From Dreissena polymorpha (lineage: Eukaryota > Mollusca > Bivalvia > Myida > Dreissenidae): a stretch of DNA of 64,000 nucleotides. The notes beneath the pieces are model-generated. The model did no database searches. It was not told the origin of the DNA and saw only the letters and a program-made list of their open reading frames with translations. Below, piece by piece: positions 44,741-56,650 of the stretch. The stretch covers positions 69,976,297-70,040,296 of the forward strand of contig NC_068366.1 in the NCBI RefSeq assembly GCF_020536995.1, written 5' to 3'. A program made the position numbers and the translations under genes. The stretch's first letter is position 1, and each line of letters starts with the position of its first letter.

Positions 44741-46239
44741 ATGAGTACTAAAATTTTGTGTGTACATGGTTTACCTGCATAAAAAGTTTGAAATTGCATA
44801 TATATTTAAATTTTAGAACAACAAAGTAAATGTAGAAAATGGTTCATGATAGTTCTTTGTATATTGTTAAATCACTCATTTTAGGGCAATTATAATTTTT
44901 TGTTTAAAAAGGCAATCTTACTCAACATCTGCGGATTTAAGGTGATACATGTATTGATACTGATTTTAAGTTGATGCCATGTTTTATACAGATAACTTGA
45001 ATGTACCGATAGTTTTCAATTCATTGCTTTGTAACTGAAATAATGAATTTTTTACCACCTTCCTGTTACTTTTAATTTAGTGTTTTGTGGAAAATGAGAT
45101 TTTCATGTTAAAACAGTATGCATTATTCAAGATAGATAAAATCAAAGACAACTGTTGATACCTGCACATAGATATTTCATTCCTTATGAGTGTAATTTCC
45201 TATCCTTGACATGCATAAGTAATCATGTAAGAAACAATTTGTTTGCAGCTGGTTGTTACTGCATGTGTAATTTCTATTCAAAATGATGGTTTTAATAACA
45301 TGTGATTCAATGAGAAATGCATTTCTCAACTGAAACATTTCTTAATTTATATATAAATCATATTTACTATATCATGTGCTCATGCATACATGTTGCTCAT
45401 TGTTGATGTCTTAATAAACCAAGAGTATATTATCAATATGTGTTGTTGCTCGAAAATATGTTTTTGTAGCAGGAAGTGCTTTGGGCTCGATTAATCTGAG
45501 AACTCAACAAAATATTAATAAAATCCTTCTGTGCCTTTTAGTTCTGAAAACAGAAGTAGCCAGTTGGTATTACACATCTCCTAAACAAGTACAGCACAAT
45601 GAAACTTAAGGTCCTAAAATCATAAATTTTATAAAATCTTTATATCCACACAAAAAAAAATGATGATTGTGGTGCTCAGATTGCAAAACCACCTGTTTGG
45701 CAAAAATAATGCAGATGGTTAGATTATGATAAGTGCAAGAAAAAAAGAATAACTCTGGAGATAATAATTGATATGATAATCATTGCTTGACAGAATCACA
45801 ATTGACCTAGATATTTATTTATGTAGTGATGTATTTTTCAATGAGTGCCTTAAGATTCCAAAAACATATTGACTTAAAATAAATAATCGCGATGGCGGAA
45901 ATGACTTATCATTTCATGTTCATGAACCGGTTTTAAAATACTTTGTAGACTTATCTGCTAGGCGGTGAGGACTTTTAGACCACCTGATAAACTTCAACTA
46001 TATTTGCCCTAGTTCAGTAATCGACTAAAGATATGCTAACATAATACTGATGACTGATGAGTCTGTTGTGTCTTTTTTTCTCAATGCTACTTAAAAATTT
46101 AAGTCCATTTCAAAGTTTAGACTAATAATAAGCAAATTCGTTAAATTAATATCCCACGCCAAATAAATTTTGATTATTGATGGGTGCAGAACTAACAGAA
46201 AAGTTTATTTGAAGGGTTGTACCCTTATCCCACTTATTT
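44741..46239. other. Non-coding, nothing recognised
   Basis: AT-rich sequence with no convincing exon, RNA gene or window-internal repeat. Confidence 0.45.
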
Positions 46240-46940
46240 AAAAGTTACAGCATAAAAAAAAAAAACAATTGGCAATAACTCTTATTTAAGACAGTGTAGG
46301 GTTATAGATTTTGTGCATGACACCTCTCCTTATGATATCTTAACATCCAGTTAATTTCATCTTAAAATTGTGTATAGTATCTGTGATATAGTCCTGAAAA
46401 GTAACGTCAGACTGTTCATGTCACTTATTCTCATTGACAATTATACACCCATGAAATTTCATGTTGTAATCTTGTATTAATAGTTTCTGGGATATAGCCC
46501 TGAAAAGTTACATCATACAAAAACAACAAAGGGCAATAACTCTTATTTAAGAAAGTGAAGGGTTATGGTTCTTATGCATGGTTCTATAAATGAGATATAG
46601 CCCTGAAAAGTTACATCATAAAAAAAAACAATAACAAGAAAGGGTAATAACCGTTATGTAAGAAAGTATACGGTTATGGTTCTTGTGCATTGATAATTAT
46701 ACACCCATGAAGTTTCATGTTAAAATCTTGTATAGTATCTGAGATATAGCACTAGTTACATCATACAAAAACAACAAAGTGCAATAACTCTTATTTCAGA
46801 AAGCGACGGGTTATGGTTCTTGTGCATGGCACCTCTCTTCAGCTATATTTATACACCCATAAAGTTTCATGTTGAAAACTTATATTGAGTTTCTGAGATA
46901 AAGCCCTGAAAAGTTTGTGAGTGACTGCACTGACAGACAC
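46240..46940. repeat. ~190-bp tandem repeat (GGGCAATAACTCTTATTTAA)
   Basis: Four worn units share CAATAACTCTTATTTAAGA, GGGTTATGGTTCTTGTGCAT, TACACCCATGAAGTTTCATG and GATATAGCCCTGAAAAGT. Non-coding. Confidence 0.7.
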
Positions 46941-47705
46941 ACCGACGGTACGTTTAAGTATATTTAAGAGTACACGGGGTACTTTAAAGCATTACCCGAG
47001 CCAAACCGACAATTACCAATCAGGCTTATTGACAAATAAATAAATGATGATAGTGGTAATTATGATTGTGTGAAATATAATACAATAGTTTTCCTGAATT
47101 GAGTGTATATGTGAATTAGCTAAAATAATGATAAAAACACTGATTGGGATTATACATTTCTGGAATATATATATATAATCTGAAAATATTTTCTTAAATC
47201 AATGTTATATCTTTGTATTAAAACAATGAAACACTCATGACTGTAAATTAGGCATTACCATATTTCTTTACAACGTAATGCATGTACATCATCGATATAT
47301 ATAACATTTAAAACAAAAATCGTTTTAAAATTCAAATGTTTGCATGGTGTTAGAACTACTGTTTTGATATCTTTGTTGTGAACAACGTGTTTAGGTTCAA
47401 CGTCCGAAAAAAAGATGTCCGAAAATAACTGCAAGCTGTTAAAACGCGAAATTAAGTTGAATTGAAACAACATTGCGTTAAATATTATTTTTCATCAATC
47501 TGACATTTTTCACGGCGACTGATCGGAGAAATCTCACGGGGTACTATGAAAATCGTCAGATTTCCGATTTATGTGACAGATCTCACGATCAAACAATATT
47601 CACGCTACACCGGTCTATTTCGTTTCCGTAGAGATAGCTTATGTCGTCCGTTTGAAAGCTTAAATTTGATTGGCTTACGGGTTCAATGGCTTATTCTAAA
47701 AATAA

Positions 47706-47885
47706 ATGCTTCTCGAGCAGCATATTGCTGCTCGAGCAGGGATTTTGCTGCTCGAGCAGCATTTAAATGCTGCTCGACCAGTAAATTGCTGTTCGAGCAG
47801 CAATATGCTGCTCGAGCAGCATTAAATGCTGCTCGAGCAGCATTAAATGCTGCTCGAGCAGCATTTTTTTCTGCTCGAGCAGAAG
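47706..47885. repeat. Array of CTCGAG-centred palindromes
   Basis: Nine units of GCTGCTCGAGCAGC or near variants, about every 20 bp, separated by short AT spacers (attaaat, atttaaat, aatat) that are themselves close to palindromic. The units are perfect 14-bp palindromes in most copies; two carry single changes. A 130-codon frame crosses the array (repeating NAARAAL), probably a by-product. Confidence 0.9.
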
Positions 47886-48853
47886 TTAAAGTTTCGACCC
47901 CTTTGGTGCGCCATACACCTTTTCCTTGTATATATTGACACGTATGTTAGCCTTTTATCAATTACAATGTATTTTGTTCTAATAAATAACATAGTAAAAG
48001 ATGTGTTTTTGTTTATTATTTTTAATACAAGCAAACATCAATGCGTTGTAAAAAGTTGAATATACAACAAAATTGGAAATCGTGATTTATGTTTACCTAA
48101 AGAAGAAAACCAGAGCCAGTATTTATATAGCTTAATATCCAAATATAAGCACAAGGAACACATTAAGATCAAATGTTCTATGTGAAATCCAATCTCATTT
48201 CCACGTATTAAGCAGCGCAAAACCTATAAACCATTGATACATTTTAAGATAATTGCATTGAAGGGCACGAATACGCATTTGGGTGACCGTAATATTGCTT
48301 TTATTTTTTGTTTGTTCTAAATTCTCCGAGTATGACATACTAATGGGGTAATTGTGATAAAATGCTGCGTATCGGCAAACAATGAATATACCCACAAATG
48401 GTCTATGTGTGCATTGCACTAAAGGTTACATTATACTGATTCAAATACATGTAATTACCAATAATGTAAATGCGTAAAAATGTAGACAAATATAAATTCA
48501 ACATGGTAATTATATTAAATATTGGATATATGCAACATAGAGCGCACATGTAAATAAAAGCCCAAAAGTTTCTGAACACACAAGCCTTATATTTTGTTGT
48601 CAAGGGAATAGTTTGAGAACTTTCTCAGGGAGGTGATCGTCCCGAATACCTCGTGATCGCTTATTCGCTGTGCCAATCAGATTGAACTGTCTCAATAAAG
48701 ACACGTGCAGCGATTTGATAATTTTTGTAAAGTAACAGTTATTGATCTGAACAAGTCGCACAAAAGCGTAACATCGCCGAAAAAATGTGTTATATGTATC
48801 TGTTACACACTTTTTTCATTCATACTCAAGCGATGTTCGTGATCTACAACTCA
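47886..48853. other. Non-coding, nothing recognised
   Basis: AT-rich; several short minus-strand frames without splice or family support. Confidence 0.4.
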
Positions 48854-49080
48854 TTAACCCATTTATGCCTAGCGTCTAGAAAAAGGGCCTTGGCAAACAG
48901 CGTTGACCCAGATGAGACGCCGCATGATGCGGCGTCTCATCAGATTCTTCGCTGTTTGCTTGTAGGAATTTCTGCAAGAAATATTCTAAATATAGAAATA
49001 AATATACTAGACATACCTAATTTTGGAAATAAATTGAGATTTATAACGATGGGAGAGTCCACTAGGCATAAATGGGTTAA
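48854..49080. mobile_element. MITE, TTAACCCATTTATGCC family (copy 1)
   Basis: Bounded by TTAACCCATTTATGCC and GGCATAAATGGGTTAA, with a GC-rich hairpin GATGAGACGCCGCATG ATGCGGCGTCTCATC inside. An inverted relative is at 57346-57576. The hairpin core is shared with the 519-720 family. Confidence 0.78.
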
Positions 49081-50520
49081 AAGAAAACGTTGCAAATAAC
49101 GATAACTCGGATGAGTCACGTGATGTTATATATGAGGAAGTTGTTTTTGTGTACAGCGGGGTAAAAGGCGGAAAGCAAACCGGTGTTCATCACAAGATAT
49201 ATTTTAAATTACTCGCAAACCATGAAATTTGATAACGTACCGATAATAACTGCGTAGTATAATCTGAACACAGTCGATGGGTATGTATAATCTCTTTTCT
49301 GTCGATTTTAAACTTTTTCAAATATTATAAACTGTCAACACTTAAATCTGCAACATACATGGTAATAAAGATCGATGATCGTTATTATAATGGATGTAAC
49401 TTCTTGATTCGTGAGTAATTGTTATTTATTATAATACTGAAATATATGTATTTGTTGTTGTAATTTAAACAGTTGTGTTTGCAATATGCATGGTAATTAA
49501 AAGTGGCGTGTTATTATATAATTTAGCTTTGTTCCTTAACTGCTGCTTTATTGTGGGTTTTTTTTTTCAACGAAATACAACTATAATTGAATAAATATAT
49601 AATTCAATGTAAATTACGTTACATGCAATTTAAGTATTCGAATTCATTCAGTCCACGGTTAACTAGACATGTTCTGAATTAAACTGAGCGCTCGTTAAAG
49701 CAACTTGGTTTACCTATTTTCGAAAATTTTCACAAATGTAACTTTACCAATTTGATAATATTGAAAAAGAATTCAAGACTCATCCGTATTGTATATATCT
49801 AAGAATACAATTAAGCAGCAGTTAAGGAATAAAACATAATTACAGAAAATAAAACAAGTCGGTCTTAGAAAGTATTTTCTTGCTGCCCAAAACTAAGAAA
49901 ACACAACTTTAAATGGATCGCTTCACAGATAGGTAAAATGACCGTTTTCAAATAGTGTCATTGAATCTGAAATAAATATATACATGTCATTCATACAAGT
50001 AAAAAACGCTTATCTGAAGATAAATGAAATAATTATAGTTAATTATGGGTTATCATTCATTTAGCATTTGAAAGCATTTTCATCGAATAATTTCAGAACA
50101 ACATGCATCTCGAACAAAGTGTGAATTGACAAAATGGTAGCGCGTTAGTTTTTGCTCCAAAAGAATAATTTCGAAGGCAAAACATGTCTTTAACCAGTTT
50201 TGCAATTGTAATTATCATATATCACTCCTAATATGGTATATTCGCTAGTAAATGCATAAAATGACATGTTTTAAAATAAAAGCAATGTGAACGATTCTCT
50301 TTAAATGTCATGCTGAATTGTAAACAAAGCAATATCTACATGCTCGATCATAATCATTATAAGGAAGTGTAAATACAGGTGATACTGCACACCACATTGT
50401 AATTAATAAAGGCAATGTAAAATCTTAAAATCACCATTCTTGTAATCACTATGTACATTAAAATGGAAAAATACAAATGTAATATGTAAGGAAGATATTT
50501 TGTCGTGAACGCATCTTATT
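49081..50520. other. Non-coding, nothing recognised
   Basis: AT-rich. TAACTGCTGCTTTATTG (49538) and the inverse-like AAGCAGCAGTTAAGGAAT (49813) suggest the arms of a ~300-bp foldback. No gene evident. Confidence 0.4.
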
Positions 50521-51223
50521 GTGTTACCGCTTAGCTTAAAGCGAGATTATACGATTTTGTCAAATATTTATGATTTTGTATAAAATGTGTAAAAAAAACC
50601 TTATTGTACATATATTTCACTATAAATTGAAATAAAAGTTAAGAACAACATGTGTCGAAAAATGCGAAATAAGCCAGATATTTAATTCTGAAATCGAAAA
50701 TGTCTGTACAGTCGAATTCGCCAGCATCAACATGTAGTTTAAAGCGAGTATATACGATTTTGTCAAATATAAATGAATTTATATAAGATGTGTACAAAAC
50801 TTATTATATATTTAATATAAAATAAAATAAAAGTTCAGAAGAACATGTGTTGAAAAATGCGTAATAAGCCAGATATTTAATTTTGAAATCGAAAACGGCT
50901 GTACAGTCGAATTCGCCAGCATGTATATCATTCATGTACGATGTGAATCTAAACTTTAGTTTAACAGTTCATTTTAAATTTCTGCAACGATATTTATTCA
51001 TACGACACACGAACACTAACTCTGGTCCTAATTAAAGACGAATGCTTCGGTTATTGTAGGAAAATATGTCCGTCACGATCGACTCGGTGCGCTAATTTGT
51101 CTTTGCTGCATTTTATGAAATTGGCATTTAATGTATAATTTTTCTTGCCTATTTTGTGTTATTGTAACATATTTTATCAATTTATTATAATTAAAAACAA
51201 ATAAAAAATCGTACATACTCGCT

Positions 51224-51673
51224 TTAAAGTGATATTATGGGCATTTAATGTTGAATTGAGCTGAACATAATTAATAGGTCAAAAGAGTTAGTTAAAATGT
51301 GGTTACTGACCAATTATCTGCAACTCATCTTGCTACCAGTTGTTTATAAAAATATATTTTATATCTGATATTTTACGTGACTCACCCAGTCCTCTAAGCC
51401 GAAATGATCCGTAAAACAAAACTGTGTCTTTGTGTCGTATGAACGAATCTGCACTAAAACTAAATTTATGTTCACATCGTACTTGCATGATCAGTTGTCA
51501 AACGAAAGTATGGTTGATAGTCAAATGCATTATTTTTCTCTTTCCGGAATATTGTTTTAGTATGTTAATGCTGCATTAACGAATATAAGTGTATATGAAG
51601 TGAAAACACCAAAAATAAACAACGGTTGCGATAGACGCCTATAAACTGTTAGGTGCCCAAAATATCACTTTAA
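51224..51673. mobile_element. TTAA-type MITE, 450 bp (copy A)
   Basis: Bounded by TTAA, with inverted ends AGTGATATTATGGGCAT and (inverse) AGTGATATTTTGGGCAC. Copies B (52056-52508) and C (61639-62093) are nearly identical by eye. TTAA flanks suggest a piggyBac-type origin. Confidence 0.82.
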
Positions 51674-52055
51674 GTGCACTATAGTATGTTGATGCTGCAT
51701 TAACAATTATAAGTGTATATAAAGTGAGAACACCAAAAATAAACAACGGGTGCGATAGACACCTATAAACTGTTAGATGACCAGAATATCAATGTAACGG
51801 TTCATTCTAAATTCCTGCAACGATATATATTCATACGACACACGAACATTAACTCTGATCCTAAGAAAAAGACGAATGCTTCGGTTATTGTAGAAAAATA
51901 TGTACAAAATATCTTCGTCACAATCGGCTCGGGGCGCTAATTTGTCTTTGCTGCATTAAATGAAATTCGTCATCAATTTTAATTTTTCTTGCCTATTTTG
52001 TGTTATTGTAACATATTTGTATCAATATATTACAATTAACACGTATAATCTCGCT

Positions 52056-52508
52056 TTAAAGTGATATTATGGGCATTTTGCACTGTTGAATTGAGCTGAA
52101 AATAATTAACAGGTCAAAAGAGATAGTAAAATGTAGTTACTGACCAATTATCTGCAACTAATCTTGCTACCAGTTGTTTATAAAAATATATTTTATCTTC
52201 GATATTCTTATGTGACTCACCCAGTCCTCTAAGCCAAAATGATCCGTAAAACAAAATTGTGTCTTTGTGTCGTATGAACGAATCTGCACTAAAACTAAAT
52301 TTAGGTTCACATTGTACATGCATGATCAGTTGTCAAACGAAAGTACGGTTGATATTCAAATGCATTATTTTTCTCTTTCCGGGATATTGTTTTAGTATGT
52401 TAATGCTGCATTAACGAATATAAGTGTATATGAAGTGAAAACACCAAAAATAAACAACGGTTGCGATAGACGCCTATAAACTGTTAGGTGCCCAAAATAT
52501 CACTTTAA
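52056..52508. mobile_element. TTAA-type MITE, 450 bp (copy B)
   Basis: Same ends and body as copy A; followed by the same GTGCACTATA that follows copy A, so A and B are probably a local duplication rather than two insertions. Confidence 0.82.
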
Positions 52509-52691
52509 GTGCACTATAAAACGCGTATGATATCAAAATACTGGTAGTTTATGTAACTAAACAGTAAAACATTATTTTCGTCACTTGATACACAACATTA
52601 TACGATTCATGAAACCAGAGAACATTAAAGTAATTATTTACAGTGAAACTTAATAGTAAATAGTTTGATACATGTAGATTGACTTCATTTG

Positions 52692-52825
52692 TCAATGTGG
52701 CATAATGGATAAGGTGTCCGCCTAGCGATCGGGAGGTCATGGGTTTTCCACGAAACGGACTCAATAGCGTTTCTATATGCCTGAGGCTTTCGATGCAATC
52801 GAGCTAAAATAAATAGGTTCAAACT
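52692..52825 (+). mobile_element. tRNA-derived SINE (copy 2)
   Basis: A box GTGGCATAATGGATAAGGTG with tccgcctagcgatc, B-box region damaged (CATGGGTTTTCCACG, with a deletion against copy 1), body ACGAAACGGACTCAATAGCG and ggctttcgatgcaatcgagc. Confidence 0.7.
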
Positions 52826-52974
52826 AAAAACATTTGTCAGATTATGTAAGAATTATATCGCATTTTAATTGTATATAGCCGATCAAGAACTCTTTGTCGT
52901 GCTACATGTTATGCGCTTCCTTTTAAACATAGCGTTCTATTGTCATTCACAAATACTTATTTCTAACGTTAGAC

Positions 52975-53055
52975 AAATCATCACCATCATCACCATCATC
53001 GCCCTCACCCTTATCATCATCACATCATCATCACCACCATCATCATCGTCATTTA
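52975..53055. repeat. (ATC)n-rich microsatellite
   Basis: Imperfect CATCAT/CACCAT trinucleotide repeat. A similar but weaker tract is at 60715-60800 in an intron of the chitin-synthase-like gene. Confidence 0.85.
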
Positions 53056-53433
53056 TCATATCCCGTTATAATATACAACAAACAACACCCAAAATCGACA
53101 TATAGAGGTTCAAAAACGTTGTTGATATATAAGACGAATTTCTATATAAGTTTGTTACAAGCAGGTGATGTTAATGACTTCCTCATACCTCTGTTTACTT
53201 GTTACCGCTTGAATTGTCTCTTTTAAGTCTGTATGATCGCTTCAGGATTTATTTTAAATCAAGAATTTTACATTGTCTGCATGTCGATTGTCGCGTCTAT
53301 ATATTTCACTAATATTAAAGAAATGAGTTTTACCGTGTATAATTGTAAATAATCATGTTGCATTTTTAATGTAATTTATTTATTTAACAAATCGCCTATT
53401 TGACAATGCAGGTCATATTACTAAAATAGAAAA

Positions 53434-53724
53434 ATGAATCTGCTCAATAACTGGAGTAAGGTTCATGCTATTGTGCTACTATCATACATCATACTATGTT
53501 GTGGTTGTAGTTTTAAGGCATATCAGAACCGTGATTCCGTTTGGTTTTGTCGAGCTATGGTCACGGCCCCTGTTCCTAATATAGAAAGACAAATCAGTCT
53601 GTGTCCGCTTTATTATTTGACTTTTGAAAGAGGTATTGCATCCAAATTGTGGGTGTATGAAGTAAGCTTGTTTGCCTGTTTGGGGTTGCATTTGGTATCA
53701 TTTGGTATAGGTCGCTTTACTTAA
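53434..53724 (+). CDS. Secreted-protein-like first exon, function unknown (weak TIMP resemblance)
   Basis: Open frame from ATG 53434 to a stop at 53724; a possible donor (AGAG|gtattg) lies at 53633. Residues about 9-24 (KVHAIVLLSYIILCCG) look like a signal peptide; the mature part would begin near CGCSFKAYQNRDSVWFCRA. A Cys-x-Cys at the mature N-terminus followed by a later Cys and a small-residue strand is reminiscent of TIMP metalloproteinase inhibitors, but spacing differs and no NTR core is visible. A small candidate second exon at 55598-55684 (YAVQRIYMRLGADDSRK) is near. I do not recognise it firmly; it may be a chance frame. Confidence 0.28.
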   Translation: MNLLNNWSKVHAIVLLSYIILCCGCSFKAYQNRDSVWFCRAMVTAPVPNIERQISLCPLYYLTFERGIASKLWVYEVSLFACLGLHLVSFGIGRFT

Positions 53725-55597
53725 AATAGAAAAAAAACGTTCCCCCAAATATCTTTAATTTTGATATTGCCAAGATTTTTTTTGCATTCAGACCTGGCTA
53801 TGGATTGCTTTTGTGACCGGTCTTATCACTTTTAGTAAAAGAGACTGCTATTTGCGCTCAATAAATTGAGTTTGAATCAAGATATTGCGCTGAAATGTTG
53901 TGTAAAGATATTGGACATGCAGATATAGCTTGTGATTGAACCATTAATTAAAGCACTCCAAATTAATTGGCAAAATGTTTACAGCCGAGTTTCGTAAAAG
54001 CGTTATGATTCTTTTGCTTTAAAGTGTAGAAAAAGATACGCACATCATGTGCATGGACTGTGATTAATTCAGTTTGACAATTAGAGTGAAAAAAGCATTA
54101 CTTACATGCACTTTATCGCTATTATCTTATGTATAACAATACGACAATGAATACAATTTAATTCAGCACACATATAGTATATACCGAATCATTTGCCTAG
54201 TGGATAGGGCGCTCGGAAGTTCGAGCCCCAAACGGGTCACGTTCTAACATGGCCTTATTCACACTGCGGCTAAATCAATCGAGGGGCGCTTTCCTGCGGA
54301 GTTAAAATGTGCATCAATTAAGGTGTTTCACGTAAAAGAGGGCTTCAGTCCATTTGTATTATATAACTAATTTTTACAATCCATTTGAAACATGTTTTAT
54401 GGACGTATTAATTTATATGTCATATACATTCCTTATGGCTCTGTAACGCTGTTTTATCAAAAGTTGCATAAGGTAATTACAGGTTATTTATGACTGCTGA
54501 TAACAAATACACATGCTCGTGATATGTGTGCATGCAGTCATGAAACGTGTGTAAAGTGAATGTATAAAATCATTTTTGCATGTTAAGTGCAAGGGACCCA
54601 TTTGCAAAAGTTATTTCCACTTTAAGAGCGTATGTCATTTATATGAAAAGACATGCTATGTGAGACCAAGCGAGAAATAACACATACGACTATGTTTTGT
54701 TACTGGATAATCATAATTAATAAAATAATAAGCAAGCTTTTGTTTATCTCGTTATTAAAGCGAGTTTATACGATTTTTGTAATATATTGATAAAAATATG
54801 TTACAATAACACAAAATAGGCAAGAAAAAATAAACATTGAAGACGATATTTATAAAACGCAGCAAAGACAATGTCATTTGTTTGTTGACTAATTTCCCCA
54901 TGCATTGTTTTAATTTATTTGATTATTTATGTTATTTTGTAACTTCGTTTTCTTATATTGTACTTTTGATTATTCTAAAAACTGTAGTATTTTAAGTTAA
55001 AACAGTATATGCCATTATTATTAAATGCGAACAAATTGTCAACAAGTCCCTTTAAACGTGCACTGCAACAAGGAAGGCTGGTGAAGAAACCCGGAAAATA
55101 ATTTTAAAAAATAAGAGAGAGGTCAAAAATTTCTATAACATATTGTCATAAAATATGAAGTGATGTCAAACAAGCGATGTTTTATACATCAATTAACAAT
55201 AAGTTCATCATAGATAAATATATACATGTATACATTATATTGTATTCTAGTGTAACCAAGTGACATTAATGATTAAGACTATTAACCTGTGCGATAAAAT
55301 GCAAACAGCCTTTCAAGCTAATACCCTTAAGCATTTAACAGAAGCGATTTTGTCACAGCTGTTTAAATATTCTTTAGTGGCCTAATGTTATATCTTTGTT
55401 CGAAACTTATGCAACAGTGTGACAAATGCGTTTAACCTCATAAATTCTTCGCAATGCAAGAAGTCGCAGGATACAAAACAGTTGATCATTCAACTTCCCG
55501 TTTCACACATACATAGCCTTTGCAATTTTCTGATAATATTCGTAAAATGTGTAAGGTTAATTTATAACTAAATTGAATCTTATTCTTGTTTGCAGTA
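53725..55597. other. Non-coding with a SINE and a MITE fragment
   Basis: A second tRNA-SINE type lies at 54188-54345 (TTTGCCTAGTGGATAGGGCG, B box GAAGTTCGAGCCCC). At 54755-54860 is an inverse fragment of the AAAGCGAG element of 50.7-52 kb. Otherwise AT-rich. Confidence 0.5.
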
Positions 55598-55684
55598 CGC
55601 AGTACAAAGGATCTATATGCGACTTGGTGCTGACGATAGCCGCAAACACTTAGATGCTATACTGGAAAAAAATGCTATAACTTT
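55598..55684 (+). CDS. Possible small exon downstream of the secreted-like exon
   Basis: Acceptor cttgtttgcag precedes an open frame encoding YAVQRIYMRLGADDSRKHLD then AILEKNAITL, up to a possible donor gtaata. It is short, has no family match, and its link to the exon at 53434 only works in phase from an internal acceptor. Weakly supported. Confidence 0.18.
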
Positions 55685-56277
55685 GGTAATATCCTGATCA
55701 CAGTCTTAAATTTTTTTTATGGAAATCGACATTGCGTGGCCTTCTTTTTACTTTTGAGGCAAAAAAAGCAACTTTTTTAAGCCCTTAATGGATATACTCT
55801 TACGGTTTATTATTGTGCACAATACGAGCGTCGTCTTAGACTGAACAGTAAACTTCTATACGAGTCTATTAAATTATGTGAACTAAAGTGTTACTTATCA
55901 CGAGAAATAGACATTGCAGTAAGTAGCTCCTGTCAATAATCATTATCCATTCGTTAGAAATTGTGTTCACTCTTTTCCATTGACTCTGTCTACTTTTCAC
56001 GACAAATAATCACGTGACGTTATCCGCGTTTCGTTGCCCGTATATGCAATTAAATGTGTACGTATTTATTTATTAAGAAATCGCGACTGGCCCCATAAAA
56101 TTCTATAATTAAAATTTCTTTCCCAATCAGCTTCAATGTAATTTTAATAAATGATAACGCGTTTAAAATTAAGTTTACACCTACTTTTTTAGCTCGATTG
56201 CATTGACAGCCTAATGTTTATTGAAGCGCTCTCAAGTCCGTTACCTGGGTAGAACCAGTTCGTGTTGTCTGTCGGGA

Positions 56278-56548
56278 GATTTTAGTCGCGTTCTGAGAAA
56301 ACTGGACATAATGCTTATGCGTAAAGTGTCCACCCAGATTAGCCTGTGCAGTCCGCACAGGCTAATCAGGGACGACAATTTCCGCTTTATGACATTTTTC
56401 GTTTAAATTAAGTCTCTTCTTAGCAAAAATCCAATTTAGGCGGAAAGTGTCGTCCCTGATTAGCCTGTGCGAACTGCACAGTCTAATCTGGGACGACACT
56501 TTACGCACATGCTTTCTGCACAGTTTTCTCAGAACACGACTCATTTTA
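56278..56548. mobile_element. Foldback MITE, GATTAGCCTGTGCAG family (best copy)
   Basis: Starts GTTCTGAGAAAACTGG and ends CAGTTTTCTCAGAACACGAC. Each half has a short hairpin, GCCTGTGCAGTCCGCACAGG, followed by ctaatcagggacgaca; the two halves are inverse copies. Worn relatives are at 24348, 25855, 37396 and 63280. Confidence 0.8.
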
Positions 56549-56552
56549 AGAA

Positions 56553-56650
56553 CGCTCCCACGGTGGGGATCGAATCAGTGACCTCCCAGTCACTAGGCGG
56601 ACACCTTATAAATTACGCCATGGCGACCATTGACATTAAATTCCACCAGT
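56553..56650 (-). mobile_element. tRNA-derived SINE head, inverted (copy 3)
   Basis: On the minus strand: A box TGGCGTAATTTATAAGGTGT with ccgcctagtgactggg, B box CACTGATTCGATCCCC. It abuts the foldback MITE on its left. Confidence 0.68.

Larger units (their letters stand above)
50528..52508. mobile_element. Nested and duplicated MITE cluster
   Basis: An element bounded by TTTAAAGCGAGTATATACGA and (inverse) the same at about 50737-51227 is followed directly by a 450-bp TTAA-type MITE (51224-51673). The right half of the first element plus the MITE is repeated at 51781-52508. A 120-bp 3' fragment of the MITE (51683-51795) lies between. Another partial AAAGCGAG element lies at 50528-50736. Confidence 0.75.

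Noticed and set aside
47546-47938. 130-codon frame with NAARAAL repeats as an antimicrobial- or silk-like protein
   Set aside because: The repeat is explained by the DNA palindrome array; the frame has no signal peptide and both strands are open through the array.
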